The position numbers and the translations under genes were made by a program. A stretch of DNA of 64,000 nt, taken from contig CALJER010000017.1 of NCBI GenBank assembly GCA_938074535.1, positions 1 through 64,000 of the forward strand, written 5' to 3'. Under the pieces are notes generated by a model. That model had not been told where the DNA came from and did not search any database. It worked only from the letters and a program-made list of their open reading frames with translations. Positions 40,782 through 49,634 of the stretch are shown here, piece by piece. The first letter of the stretch is position 1. Every line of letters begins with the position of its first letter. Source of the stretch: an uncultured archaeon (lineage in GTDB: Archaea > Hadarchaeota > Hadarchaeia > Hadarchaeales > WYZ-LMO6).

Positions 40782-40805
40782 CCGGGCGGGGACCATTTCT
40801 CTCGG

Positions 40806-40976
40806 ATGGGAAGACTGACGGGAACCTGCGAGCTCTGCGGTGGAGCCACCTCCGAGCTCAGGAGGTGCAGGATCTGCGGCACGGCGGTCTGCCCCAGGTG
40901 CTACTCCGAGGAAAGCGGGACGTGCAAGAAGTGCCTCTCCAAGGGGCTCTGGGTGGAGGGGGAAGAGGAGGAATGA
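40806..40976 (+). CDS. Small zinc-ribbon protein with four C-x2-C pairs
   Basis: A 56-residue protein starting at ATG 40806, about 25 bases from a TATA box (GTATTTAACC). It contains CELCGG, CRICGTAVCPRCY, and CKKCLS, thus four Cys pairs that could hold two zinc ions in a cross-brace. It ends in an acidic tail (EGEEEE). The function is unknown; small cross-brace ribbons bind nucleic acid or proteins. It stands before a Toprim-domain gene, which it precedes by 22 bases. Confidence 0.78.
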   Translation: MGRLTGTCELCGGATSELRRCRICGTAVCPRCYSEESGTCKKCLSKGLWVEGEEEE

Positions 40977-40998
40977 GCCCACGCTGACGGGCGAGGCG

Positions 40999-41376
40999 AT
41001 GGAGGAGCTGGAGGAGGTGCTGGAGGAGCTCAGAACGGAGAGCGGGAAGGGGACACCCGTGCTGGTGGAGGGGATACGCGACAGGAAAGCCCTCTCCTCC
41101 CTGGGGGTGGAGGGGAGGATCCTGCACCTGAACGGGAGAAGGGGGCTCCTGGCCTCCCTGGAGGAGCTGGAGGGGTGCGAGAGGGCGGTGGTGCTGACGG
41201 ACTTCGACCGCACGGGGGAGGAGCTGGCCCGCAGATGCTCCAGGCACCTGAGGGTGATGGGGGTGGAGCCCCTCCTCGAACCCAGGGAAAGACTGAAGAA
41301 GCTCCTCAGGAAGGAAGTGAAGGACGTGGAGGGAATGGCCCGCTTCCTCCTCCGCCTCGCGCCCGGAAAGGAGTGA
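40999..41376 (+). CDS. Small Toprim-domain protein
   Basis: A 125-residue protein that is little more than a Toprim fold: VLVEGIRDRKALSSLGV (the Glu motif) and VVLTDFDRTGEELA (the DxD motif) are the metal-binding elements of topoisomerase-primase and RNase M5/OLD-type enzymes. Small archaeal Toprim proteins have been linked to RNA processing complexes, without certainty here. The ATG at 40999 is used, since no earlier start is in frame. It ends in a GTGA overlap with the membrane protein gene. Confidence 0.83.
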   Translation: MEELEEVLEELRTESGKGTPVLVEGIRDRKALSSLGVEGRILHLNGRRGLLASLEELEGCERAVVLTDFDRTGEELARRCSRHLRVMGVEPLLEPRERLKKLLRKEVKDVEGMARFLLRLAPGKE

Positions 41377-41813
41377 GCTTGCTCCCCCTCTGGGTTTCCC
41401 TCCTCCTCTCAGCCGTGCCCCTCTTCGAGGGTAGGTACGCCATCCCGGTCGCCATCCTCCTGGGTCTCTCCCCGCCCCTGGCCTACCTCCTCTGCACCGC
41501 CGCCAATCTGGCCGTCATACCGGCAGTGCTCCTGGGCATGGAAGCGGCGGCCCCGCACCTCCGCAGGAGGTGGAAGGGGGTGGACAGACTCTTCAGGTTC
41601 ATGGTCAGGAAGAGGCTGAGGGGGAGGCACTTCGCCGCCCTTTTCGCCTTCGTGGCCCTCCCCCTCCCGGGGACCGGGGCCTACACGGGGACGATCCTGG
41701 CCTGCATGCTGGGAATGAAAGGGTGGAGGCCCGCGGCCACCGTGGCCCTGGGGGTGCTCGCCGCCAACGCCCTCACCGCCCTGGCCGCGGCCGGGCTCTC
41801 CCTCTGGCTCTAA
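41373..41813 (+). CDS. Small multidrug-export family membrane protein (COG2426)
   Basis: A 146-residue integral membrane protein of the Sm_multidrug_ex family. It has LPLWVSLLLSAVPLFEGRYAIPVAILLG and ALFAFVALPLPGTGAYTGTILACMLGM, typical of COG2426. The transport role is by name only in most genomes. The GTG start overlaps the Toprim stop as GTGA, and the stop overlaps the convergent hypD gene by four bases. Confidence 0.85.
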   Translation: MSLLPLWVSLLLSAVPLFEGRYAIPVAILLGLSPPLAYLLCTAANLAVIPAVLLGMEAAAPHLRRRWKGVDRLFRFMVRKRLRGRHFAALFAFVALPLPGTGAYTGTILACMLGMKGWRPAATVALGVLAANALTALAAAGLSLWL

Positions 41814-42907
41814 GCCGGCTGGCCGGAGGGCTCCCTCCTCCCGTACTTGTACTCGATGGCGCAGGAACCCTCTGAAGAGACCATGCAGGGACCCACCGGG
41901 CTCCTGGGGGTGCAGACCCTCCCGAAAAGGGGGCAGTCGGGGGGATCCAGAAGACCCCTCAGGACCCTGTCGCACCTGCAGGAGGGGTGCGCTCTGAACT
42001 CCTTCCCCTCCAGCTCCCTCAGCTCGTCCTCGTATCTCTTCCTGGCGTCGTGCTCTTCGAACTCCTCCCGGAGGGCCATGCCCGATCCGGGGATCACGGG
42101 AAAGCCCCTCCAGTCCACATCGACGGGCTCGAAGACCTCGCCCATCGCCTTCAGCGCCCTCACATTTCCCTCCGGCCTCACGGAGCGGGTGTACTCGTTC
42201 CTCACTCCCACTTCGCCCCTCTGGACCATCTTGGCCAGCAGGTACACCCCCATCAGCAGGTCCAGGGGCTCGAAGCCCGCCACCACCTGGGGGATCCTGT
42301 ACCTCTCCGCGATCTCCTCGTAGGGGCGGGTGCCTATCACGGTGGAGACGTGGCCAGGCTCTATCAATCCCTGTACCCTGGTTTCCCCCATGTCCAGCAG
42401 GGCCCTTATGGCTGGAGGGATGTACCGGTGGCAGCAAAGGACGGAGAAGTTGGGCGGAGGGTCCCTCAGGAGGGTGATGGCCGTAGAGGGGGCGGTGGTC
42501 TCGAAGCCTATGGCGAGGAAGACCACCTCCTTCCCCGTTCTCTCCGCCAGCCCCACCGCATCCCTGATGCTGTACACCACCCTCACATCCGCCCCCTCAC
42601 CCCTGAGCCCCGCGAGCGAGCCGCTTTCCCCCGGGACTCCCACCATGTCCCCGAAGGTGGCCACCAGCTTTCCCCTCCTGGCCAGCGCCAGCGCCTCCTC
42701 TATCTCCCTCTGGGTGGTCACGCAGACGGGGCAGCCCGGACCCTGCCTTATCTTGATCCCGCAGGGCTCCAGCAGGCGGTCGAGCCCGTACCTCACCAGC
42801 GTGTCCTGGTGGGTGCCGCACACGTGCATCAGGAAGAGGTTCAACCCCATCTTCCTGAGTCCCTCCACGATCCTGCCGGCGGTCTCCCTGTCCCTGAACC
42901 TGAACAT
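41810..42907 (-). CDS. hypD: Hydrogenase maturation factor HypD
   Basis: A 365-residue Fe-S protein that, with HypC, builds the Fe(CN)2CO unit of [NiFe]-hydrogenases. It has MHVCGTHQDTL, GPGCPVCVT, FLAIGFETTAPSTA, LCCHRYIPPA and the C-terminal cysteine cluster CRCDRVL / CPLFGRVC. Length normal. Last gene of the hydrogenase operon; hypC precedes it by two bases. Confidence 0.96.
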   Translation of the reverse strand: MFRFRDRETAGRIVEGLRKMGLNLFLMHVCGTHQDTLVRYGLDRLLEPCGIKIRQGPGCPVCVTTQREIEEALALARRGKLVATFGDMVGVPGESGSLAGLRGEGADVRVVYSIRDAVGLAERTGKEVVFLAIGFETTAPSTAITLLRDPPPNFSVLCCHRYIPPAIRALLDMGETRVQGLIEPGHVSTVIGTRPYEEIAERYRIPQVVAGFEPLDLLMGVYLLAKMVQRGEVGVRNEYTRSVRPEGNVRALKAMGEVFEPVDVDWRGFPVIPGSGMALREEFEEHDARKRYEDELRELEGKEFRAHPSCRCDRVLRGLLDPPDCPLFGRVCTPRSPVGPCMVSSEGSCAIEYKYGRREPSGQPA

Positions 42908-42909
42908 GC

Positions 42910-43128
42910 CTAACCCTGGGAGAGGAGCTCCTGCCAGAGCCTGAGGCTCTCCCTGGCCTCCTCCTCGTCGAGAACCTGAATGGCGAAACCGGCGTGGACG
43001 ATCACGTACTGCCCCACCTCCACCTCCACCAGGGAGACGTCCACCTCCCTCAGGGTGCCGTCCCCGAAGTCCACCCTGGCCAGCTCGCCCCTCTTCTCCA
43101 CCACCCTACCGGGGATGGCCAGGCACAT
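42910..43128 (-). CDS. hypC: Hydrogenase maturation chaperone HypC
   Basis: A 72-residue HypC/HybG chaperone with the essential N-terminal MCLAIPGRV (Cys2 carries the iron complex) and an OB-like barrel (ARVDFGDGTLREVDVSLV, GQYVIVHAGFAIQVLDEEEA). It stands between the protease and hypD genes, each gap three bases or less. Confidence 0.96.
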   Translation of the reverse strand: MCLAIPGRVVEKRGELARVDFGDGTLREVDVSLVEVEVGQYVIVHAGFAIQVLDEEEARESLRLWQELLSQG

Positions 43129-43629
43129 CTAACCCCTCTCCTCCTCCCGGCATAAATCCCCGAGCAAGGATGAAAGGAAGTCGGCCAGCCTCCCCGCCGC
43201 TTCCTCCAGCTCCTTCGTCATTCCCTCCCCGAAGTCCGTGTCCTTGGGCTGGATGCAGAGGAGGGCCACCTTGGATCCCACCACCTCCCTCACGTAGTCG
43301 CAGAAGATCCTGAGGGGGAGGAGATGGGTGGAGACCGTCTCCACGGGGAGCTCCTCCGAAGTCACCAGCCTGCTCTCCCCTGGCTTCAGTCCCAGGAGGG
43401 CCGCGTCGAGGAGGAGAAGGTGACTGGGGCCTGACCTCTCCACCTCCTCCAGGAAGTTCTCCGCCACCGACTCGCACTCCAGCAGCTCCACTCTCCTGTC
43501 CACCCTGCCCTCCATTCTCCTCACCACCTCCAGCCCCACCGCGTCGTCCCTCCTCAGGGGGTTGCCTATCCCCATCACCACCACCTTCCTGCAGCCTGAG
43601 AGCCACTCCCTGAGCTCCCTCTCCATCAT
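43129..43629 (-). CDS. hycI: Hydrogenase maturation protease (HycI/HyaD type)
   Basis: A 166-residue nickel-dependent endopeptidase that trims the C terminus of the hydrogenase large subunit. It has MGIGNPLRRDDAVGLEV (metal-binding Asp), LLDAALLGLKPGE (second Asp) and STHLLPLRIFCDYV (metal His). Two ATG codons stand side by side at 43629 and 43626. It follows the large subunit gene by 33 bases and joins hypC directly. Confidence 0.92.
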   Translation of the reverse strand: MMERELREWLSGCRKVVVMGIGNPLRRDDAVGLEVVRRMEGRVDRRVELLECESVAENFLEEVERSGPSHLLLLDAALLGLKPGESRLVTSEELPVETVSTHLLPLRIFCDYVREVVGSKVALLCIQPKDTDFGEGMTKELEEAAGRLADFLSSLLGDLCREEERG

Positions 43630-43662
43630 ACGGACGGGGAAAGAGGGGAAAAAAGACTTGGG

Positions 43663-45120
43663 TCAGGACCTGGTGAGGGTGCGCAGGAGGTTGCGGTCCT
43701 TGTCGTAGATCTTGACCTCCAGGGGCATCTTCCCCAGCGCGAAGTGGGTGGCGCAGGCGTAGCAGGGGTCGTAGGCCCTGAAGGCCATCTCGATCATGTT
43801 CAGGATTCCGTCCGTGATCTTACCCCCCGAGATGAGGGCTTTGGCCGCGTCCCTTATGGACATGCAGATGGGGGCGGCGTTGTTGGTGGTGGCCACGATC
43901 AGGTTGGCCCTCTTGATCCTCCCGTCCTCGGTGAGCTGGTAGTGGTGGTACAGGGTCCCCCTGGCCGCCTCCACCACCCCCACGCCCTCCCCGGGGGCCC
44001 CCACGGGGTTCCTCACGTCCTTGCTGGTGATCTCCGGATCCTGAGCCAGCTCCAGCGTCCTCTCGCAGGCGTAGAGGAGCTCTATCAGCCTGGCCCAGTG
44101 GAAGGCCAGGGTGGAGTGCACGGGCTTCCCCCCCAGCGTCTCGTACATCCTCCCGTACTCCCGCTGGGCGAGGGGGGTGGCCATGCCGTCGGCGGCGTTC
44201 AGCCTGGCCAGCGGACCCACCCTGTACACCCCGCTGTCGGGACCGTCCACCAGCCCCTTCCACCCCACCTTCTTCAGGTAGGTGAACTTCACGTAGGTCC
44301 ACTCCTCCACGTGCTCCCCTATCACGTCCAGGTACTGGGAGGGGGCGAACTTCACAAATTCCCTCCCGCTGGGGTCCACCACCCTGATCTTCCCGTCGTA
44401 GAAGTTCACGCGGTTCTTCTCATCCACCATCCCCATGTAGTAGGTCTTCAGGGTGTAGGCGTCGCTCTTTATCAGCTCCACGTACTTCTGGTTCTTCAGG
44501 ACGACCTGGTCAAAGATCTGAAGGGCCTTCTGGGCGAACTCCACGCATGACCTGGCCATCCTCTCTATTTCCCTCCTCTCCTCCTCGCTGAGGGACTTGC
44601 TCACCCCTCCCGGCAGCCCGCAGACGGGGTGGGTGGCCTTCCCGCCCAGGATCGCCGTGATCTTCTGACCGTAGGCCCTGTGCTTGATCACTTCCTTCCC
44701 CACCTCCAGGCCGGCCTTCCTGATCACCCCCAGGACGTTCCTCTCGGCGGGGGGAGCATCGGGGCCCACCACGAAGTCCGGCCCCCCGAGGTAGAAGAAG
44801 TGCAGGATATGGTCGTAGATGTAGTAACCCGAGTAAATCAGCTCCCTGAGCTTCTTCGCCGCCGGGGGGGGATCCACGTGGAAGGCAGCGTCCAGGGCCT
44901 TCGTTGAGGCCATGTGGTGGGCCACGGGGCAGACCCCGCAGATCCTGGAGGTGATCTGGGGCATCAGCTCCGCCCTCCTCCCCTCGGAGAAGCGCTCGAA
45001 GCCCCTCAGCTCGGGCACCTGCAGGTAGGCGTTGGCCACGTTCCCCTTCTCGTCCAGGAAGATCGAGATCTTCCCGTGGCCTTCCAGCCTGGTGATGGGA
45101 TCTATGGTGATGACCCTCAT
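43663..45120 (-). CDS. [NiFe]-hydrogenase large subunit, group 3-like
   Basis: A 485-residue catalytic subunit. The nickel ligands are in RICGVCPVAHH near residue 58 and DPCYACATH near 450; a 27-residue tail (FALGKMPLEVKIYDKDRNLL onwards) follows the His and is probably removed by the protease encoded next. The motif set and the paired small subunit suggest an Mvh/F420-non-reducing or sulfhydrogenase-like cytoplasmic enzyme. The ATG overlaps the small-subunit stop as ATGA. No mvhD, hdr, frhB or diaphorase subunit is in the operon. Confidence 0.93.
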   Translation of the reverse strand: MRVITIDPITRLEGHGKISIFLDEKGNVANAYLQVPELRGFERFSEGRRAELMPQITSRICGVCPVAHHMASTKALDAAFHVDPPPAAKKLRELIYSGYYIYDHILHFFYLGGPDFVVGPDAPPAERNVLGVIRKAGLEVGKEVIKHRAYGQKITAILGGKATHPVCGLPGGVSKSLSEEERREIERMARSCVEFAQKALQIFDQVVLKNQKYVELIKSDAYTLKTYYMGMVDEKNRVNFYDGKIRVVDPSGREFVKFAPSQYLDVIGEHVEEWTYVKFTYLKKVGWKGLVDGPDSGVYRVGPLARLNAADGMATPLAQREYGRMYETLGGKPVHSTLAFHWARLIELLYACERTLELAQDPEITSKDVRNPVGAPGEGVGVVEAARGTLYHHYQLTEDGRIKRANLIVATTNNAAPICMSIRDAAKALISGGKITDGILNMIEMAFRAYDPCYACATHFALGKMPLEVKIYDKDRNLLRTLTRS

Positions 45121-46109
45121 TTCTTCTTCACCCTCCTTCCCAGCACCGAGGCCGGGAGGGTGTACATGTAGAAGGTTCCCACGGGATCCACCACCTGGTC
45201 CACCAGCTTCTGGGGATCGTAGCCGGCCTCCCTTTCCCCCTCCACCCCCAGGATGGAGGAAAGGGCGCTGATCATGGCCGCTCCCTGGTCGATCTCGTTG
45301 GGGCAGGGGCCCTGGCAGCCCGTGCAGGGCATGTTGCCGTCCACGCACCTGGCATCGCACCCGCCCCTGGTGGCGGGACCCAGGCAGATCACCCCCTGCG
45401 CCAGGAAGCACTTCTCAGGGTCCAGCTCCGCCTCGTGCGGCCTCTTCAGCTGGGAGATGGAGAGCTTCTCCGGCTTCGTCTTGTTCCTCTCGCACTCATC
45501 GCACACGGACTTCAGGGGGGCCAGCACCGAACCCTTCGGGGGCAGCTCGCCCTTCGCTATGGCCTCGACCGCCTTCAGGATGAGGCCGGGGGCGGGGGGG
45601 CATCCAGGAAGGTAGTAGTCCACCTCCACCGTCTGGTCCAGCGTCTTCACCGCGTCGTAGAACTCCGGAAGCCTCAGCTCACCCTCCTTCACCCTCGTGG
45701 AGGTCTTCGGAACCACGCGCTGGGGGTTCTCCGTGGAGGGGGATTCCAGGTACGCCCTGGCGAAGATCTCCTCCCTGTCCGCCAGGTTGGCCAGACCAGG
45801 CACCCCCCCCGTGTGGGAGCAGGCGCCGAAGGCCACCAGCACCTTCGCCTTCTTCCTGAGGAGCTTCGCCAGATGCTCCTGCTCCTCCGTCCTTATCGCC
45901 CCGTTGAAGAAACAAACGTCTATGGACCCATCCGGCATGGCCTCCACATCCTTGTACTTCACGTCCAGGGCTACGGGCCAAAAAACGATGTCCGCCAGCT
46001 CCACCACGTCCAGGATCTTCTCGTCGATATCCAGAACCCCTATCTCACACCCGCCGCAGCTGGCCGCCCAGTAAAAGGCGAACTTCAGCTTTTGCTTCGG
46101 CCCGGCCAT
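45117..46109 (-). CDS. [NiFe]-hydrogenase small subunit, MvhG-like
   Basis: A 330-residue Fe-S subunit that carries electrons away from the NiFe site. It has the proximal cluster motif WAASCGGCEIGVLD, GACSHTGGVPG, and PGCPPAPGLI; the C-terminal part adds cysteine sets CDECERNK, CFLAQGVICLGPATRGGCDARC and CTGCQGPCPN, enough for two more clusters. First gene of the hydrogenase operon. There is no signal peptide, so the enzyme is cytoplasmic. AT-rich elements at 46124-46143 provide the promoter. Confidence 0.93.
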   Translation of the reverse strand: MAGPKQKLKFAFYWAASCGGCEIGVLDIDEKILDVVELADIVFWPVALDVKYKDVEAMPDGSIDVCFFNGAIRTEEQEHLAKLLRKKAKVLVAFGACSHTGGVPGLANLADREEIFARAYLESPSTENPQRVVPKTSTRVKEGELRLPEFYDAVKTLDQTVEVDYYLPGCPPAPGLILKAVEAIAKGELPPKGSVLAPLKSVCDECERNKTKPEKLSISQLKRPHEAELDPEKCFLAQGVICLGPATRGGCDARCVDGNMPCTGCQGPCPNEIDQGAAMISALSSILGVEGEREAGYDPQKLVDQVVDPVGTFYMYTLPASVLGRRVKKK

Positions 46110-46175
46110 TCGCTACCCCAACCCAATTTTAACGCAAATTTTCTCCAATCCTTCTTTTAAGCTTTATGGTGGGCC

Positions 46176-47174
46176 TCAGGAGATGTCGTTCATGTAGAGA
46201 AGCTTGTTCTGGGGCAGGTAGGAGATGGTAATGGCGTCGCCTATCACCAGGGGGTCCTTCATCCAGAACTCCAGCACGTCCCCGGGGGAGAAGTCGTAGA
46301 CCTGGGACTGGACGTAGGACATCCTCAGGTTCCTCACCCTGTGCTCGTTGGTGAGGCCCCCCGTCCTGGCCCCCCAGCCGAAGAGAGTTTTGTTCTTCCT
46401 GCCGCCGGCCTGGTAGTCGATGTACCTCAGCCTGCTCGCGTACTCGTTGTCTATGTACATCTCTATGACCTTGTCGTCGAAGACGATCCTCGCATCGTGC
46501 CACCTGCCGTCGTCCATGCCTGTCTTTCTCACGGAATACAGGAGGGTTCCGTTGTAGTAAAGCTCTAAATTGTCGCTATACTCGTTGTAAGCGAACACGT
46601 ACCCCCCCGCCTGGCTCGACTCCCAGAGGGGAGTACTCCCACAGTAGGCGTAGAACCAGGTCGCATTTCCCCCCGTGCCTCCCCCAGCCCAGAGCTGGAA
46701 CTCCACCACGAAGCTTGCTGGGGGGGTGCCCAGGACGTACTCGAGCTGGCCGTTCTCATTGCTTGCGGCGCGGGTGAGCCTGACCCATCCGTTCTCAGCC
46801 TGGTAGGTGGCCGAGTTCTTGAGCGTGCCGGAGGGGGCGGAAGTCATGTCCTCGTAGATGAGATAGCCAAGACGCTTTCCGTTGAAGCGCAGGTTAAGGG
46901 GCTCCACCTCCCTCCCCGTCCTCTTCACCACCAGGTCCTTCCACCTGAAGCTTCCCTCCCTGCTCTCGAAGGCCTCCCTGATCACGTCCCCCCCCAGATG
47001 GTAGATGACCAGCCTCTGGCTGCCCCACTCGAACCCATCCACCCCCAGCTTGGCGTCCAGGGTCCTGACGGAGAAGCTCACCCCCCCCAGCACCACGATC
47101 ACCGCCGTGGCGATGGAGAAGACTGCGGCGATGAGGATGATCTCGGCTATGAGGGGTGAAACTCCCTTCTCCAC
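46176..47174 (-). CDS. Archaeal type IV pilin with an inserted lectin-like domain
   Basis: A 332-residue surface protein. The N terminus MEKGVSPLIAEIILIAAVFSI is a class III prepilin signal, cut before VSPLI by the prepilin peptidase, followed by the hydrophobic assembly helix (about 7-30). The body starts like a DUF1628-type pilin (AKLGVDGFEWGSQRLVIYHLGGD), then contains a beta-rich segment (about 110-290) that looks like a concanavalin/LamG jelly roll (FVVEFQLWAGGG, DDGRWHDARIVFDDKVIEMYIDNE). The pilin core seems to resume at VYDFSPGDVLEF. A pilin-borne adhesin is the likely role. It stands alone. Confidence 0.8.
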   Translation of the reverse strand: MEKGVSPLIAEIILIAAVFSIATAVIVVLGGVSFSVRTLDAKLGVDGFEWGSQRLVIYHLGGDVIREAFESREGSFRWKDLVVKRTGREVEPLNLRFNGKRLGYLIYEDMTSAPSGTLKNSATYQAENGWVRLTRAASNENGQLEYVLGTPPASFVVEFQLWAGGGTGGNATWFYAYCGSTPLWESSQAGGYVFAYNEYSDNLELYYNGTLLYSVRKTGMDDGRWHDARIVFDDKVIEMYIDNEYASRLRYIDYQAGGRKNKTLFGWGARTGGLTNEHRVRNLRMSYVQSQVYDFSPGDVLEFWMKDPLVIGDAITISYLPQNKLLYMNDIS

Positions 47175-47236
47175 ATTTTTAGCTGATTCCTACCAGAATT
47201 AGAAGTTTTTTATAGGGTAAATTCAAAGGGGGGGAG

Positions 47237-48958
47237 ATGAGCGGGCTGAGCTACAGCGACCGCCCGTGGCTCAAGATTTATGAGCAGATAGGCCTTCCCT
47301 ACCAGTTCGAGTATCCCAAGATACCCCTCTTCGAACTCATCGATCGGGCGGCCGCGGAATACCCCAACAGCAGGTCCATGGTGTACTTTGACAGGGAGTT
47401 CACCTACGCCGATCTCAAGTCCTGGGTGGACCGCCTGGCCACGGCCCTGAGCGGGAAGATGGGCATAAGGAAGGGAGACGTGGTGGGAGTGCAGCTCTTC
47501 AACTCTCCCCAGTTCCTGATAGGCGTCTACGGGTCCCTGAAGGCCGGGGCCACCGTGGCCCTCATGAGCCCTCTCCTTCCCGCCCAGGAGCTGGAGTACG
47601 AACTGAGCACCTCCGGCGCCAGGGTCCTCCTCACCGACGAGTCCAGGCTGGAGGAAGTGAAGGCCCTGAGGAGCCGAACCAGGCTGGAGCATGTCATCAC
47701 CACCTCCGTGAAGGATTTTTCACCCATGGAGGATCCCGTGCCACCCAAGACGGAGGGGGCCCTCCAGCTGCGTGACGTGCTCTCGGGAACCGAGGCCGAT
47801 CCCCCCAAGGTTGATATAAATCCCGTGGAGGATGTGGCCCTCCTCTTCTTCACGGGGGGGACCACGGGCATCCCCAAAGGAGTGATGCTGACCCACTACA
47901 ACCTGACCACCAACATCATCCAGACTTTCGGCCCCACCGCCGCGGGGATGCTGGAACCCAACAAGGGGAACTTCTCGGTGATGGGGTGCCTCCCCTTCTT
48001 CCACATCTACGGCTTCACCTGCGCCATGAACGTGGCCCTCTACTGGGCAGGGTGTCTTCTGCTGGTCCCGGATGCCAGGGACGTGAAGATGATTTACGAG
48101 CTGCTGGTGAAGTACCGCCCCCTCCTGATGCCAGGAGTACCCACCCAGTTCATGAGGCTCCTCCGAGAGAGGGGGGTGGACCTCTCAGAGCTCAAGGGGT
48201 GCGTCCCCTACAGCGGTGCCGCGGCCCTTCCGCCGGAGATCTCCAAGGAGTACGAAGAGAAGGCAGGGGTGCTGGTCAGCGAGGGCTACGGCCTCTCGGA
48301 GACCAGCCCGGTCACCCACTCCAACTTCGTGGCCATCCTGAAGGGGGCGGGGCTCGACCTGGGCCTGCCGGTGAAGGTGGGATCCATAGGAATCCCGGTG
48401 CCCGACACCGACGTGAAGATAGTGGACATAGAAACGGGGACCAGGGAAATGCCCGTGGGAGAGCCGGGGGAGATGATCATCAAGGGACCGCAGGTGATGA
48501 AGGGCTACTGGCCCACTCCGGGAAGCGGCCTGAGGGACGGATGGCTCTACACGGGGGATGTGGCCAAGATGGATGAGGACGGGTACTTCTACATCGTGGA
48601 CCGCACCAAGGACATGATCAACGTCTCCGGCCTGAAGGTGTACGGCAGGGTGGTGGACGACATCCTGTACGAGCACCCGGCCGTGGCCAAGGCGGCGGCC
48701 GTGGGGATACCCGACCCCGAGCGTCCAGGAAGCGAGAGGGTGAAGGCCTTCATCGAGCTCAAGGAGGGGTACGAGCCCACCGAGGAGCTGAAGGAGGACA
48801 TCCTAAGGCACTGCAGGGAGAGGCTTCCTCCCTACGCCGTGCCCAGGTTCGTGGAGTTCAGGAAGGAGCTTCCCCTGACGGTGACCGAAAAGATCTTCAA
48901 GAGGAAGCTCAGGGAAGAGGAAATAGAGAAGATGAAGAAGGCTGGGCTCCTCAAGTAA
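47237..48958 (+). CDS. AMP-forming acyl-CoA synthetase
   Basis: A 573-residue ANL-superfamily enzyme that activates a carboxylic acid with ATP and CoA. It has the P-loop-like FFTGGTTGIPKGVMLTH, the YGLSE motif (GYGLSETSPVTH), DGWLYTGDVAKMDEDGYF, DRTKDMINVSG, and the C-terminal catalytic Lys in PLTVTEKIFKRKL. Long-chain or aromatic acids are possible substrates. Three SCP2-like lipid carriers are encoded on the other strand right after it, which points to fatty or hydrophobic acyl groups. The ATG at 47237 follows AAAGGGGGGGAG. Confidence 0.92.
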   Translation: MSGLSYSDRPWLKIYEQIGLPYQFEYPKIPLFELIDRAAAEYPNSRSMVYFDREFTYADLKSWVDRLATALSGKMGIRKGDVVGVQLFNSPQFLIGVYGSLKAGATVALMSPLLPAQELEYELSTSGARVLLTDESRLEEVKALRSRTRLEHVITTSVKDFSPMEDPVPPKTEGALQLRDVLSGTEADPPKVDINPVEDVALLFFTGGTTGIPKGVMLTHYNLTTNIIQTFGPTAAGMLEPNKGNFSVMGCLPFFHIYGFTCAMNVALYWAGCLLLVPDARDVKMIYELLVKYRPLLMPGVPTQFMRLLRERGVDLSELKGCVPYSGAAALPPEISKEYEEKAGVLVSEGYGLSETSPVTHSNFVAILKGAGLDLGLPVKVGSIGIPVPDTDVKIVDIETGTREMPVGEPGEMIIKGPQVMKGYWPTPGSGLRDGWLYTGDVAKMDEDGYFYIVDRTKDMINVSGLKVYGRVVDDILYEHPAVAKAAAVGIPDPERPGSERVKAFIELKEGYEPTEELKEDILRHCRERLPPYAVPRFVEFRKELPLTVTEKIFKRKLREEEIEKMKKAGLLK

Positions 48959-48977
48959 AAAGAAAAAAGAGAAAAAG

Positions 48978-49547
48978 TTACACGTACTCGTCCACGAAGA
49001 TGGTTGGAACCTGCGAGGCTACCTTGCCCATCTGCTGGGTGGCCTTGATGTACCTCATCACCTTGCTCATGTCCCCCTGCAGCTTCATCTTCCCGGTCAG
49101 CACCAGCTTGGTGGCATCGGTCTCCGCCTTGGCCAGCTTCTTCCAGGACTCGTACCCGCCTATGAGTTTGAAGCCCGCCTGAACCTCGTTGGGATCCTTG
49201 AGCAGGCGCATGCCCGTGCACTTCCCGTCCCTAAGACCAACGTACGTGTAAATGGTCTTGCCCTTCAGGTACTCCCTCATAACCGTCTTGAACTCTTCCT
49301 GAATCTTCTTTGCTTCCTCCACCGGAACTCCAGCCTTCTCGGCCAGCTGCTTGAGCTCGTCCTCCGACATCGTCTCGGCCTTCTGCAGCTTCTCCACCGG
49401 TACCTCATCTATCTGGAAGATGAAGTCTCCGTTCCAGCCCACGCCCCAGCCCTTGCCGGCCTCCTGCATCACCGGATCGCTGTTCAGCTTTCTGACGTAC
49501 TCCTCGTTCCAAGCCTGGGTTCCGAAGGCAAACTTAGCCAAACTCAT
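48978..49547 (-). CDS. SCP2-like lipid-carrier protein, copy 1
   Basis: A 189-residue cytoplasmic protein of the SCP2 sterol-carrier superfamily, which binds fatty acids, acyl-CoAs or other lipids in a hydrophobic tunnel. It has NGDFIFQIDEVP, YTYVGLRDGKCTG, GYESWKKLAKAETDATKLVLTGKMKLQGDMSKVMRY split over the SCP2 core. It is a tandem paralogue of the gene at 49635; two blocks are almost identical in DNA (149 and 61 bases). It has an own promoter region with AATAAATAACC upstream. It is convergent with the acyl-CoA synthetase. Confidence 0.87.
   Translation of the reverse strand: MSLAKFAFGTQAWNEEYVRKLNSDPVMQEAGKGWGVGWNGDFIFQIDEVPVEKLQKAETMSEDELKQLAEKAGVPVEEAKKIQEEFKTVMREYLKGKTIYTYVGLRDGKCTGMRLLKDPNEVQAGFKLIGGYESWKKLAKAETDATKLVLTGKMKLQGDMSKVMRYIKATQQMGKVASQVPTIFVDEYV
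49006..49154. repeat. Near-identical 149-base block shared with 49663-49811
   Basis: The 3' parts of the two SCP2-like genes align without gaps over 149 bases with about four differences. A second block, 49408-49468 and 50005-50065, is identical over 61 bases. The DNA between these blocks is much more diverged, which suggests gene conversion rather than a simple recent duplication. Confidence 0.8.
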
Positions 49548-49634
49548 CCCCCCTTCTGCTGGAGGCTTCTCCCAATAAATAACCTTCGGTGGACGCGCTG
49601 GCGATCCTGGGAAAAAAGAAGAGAAGAGTAAATT

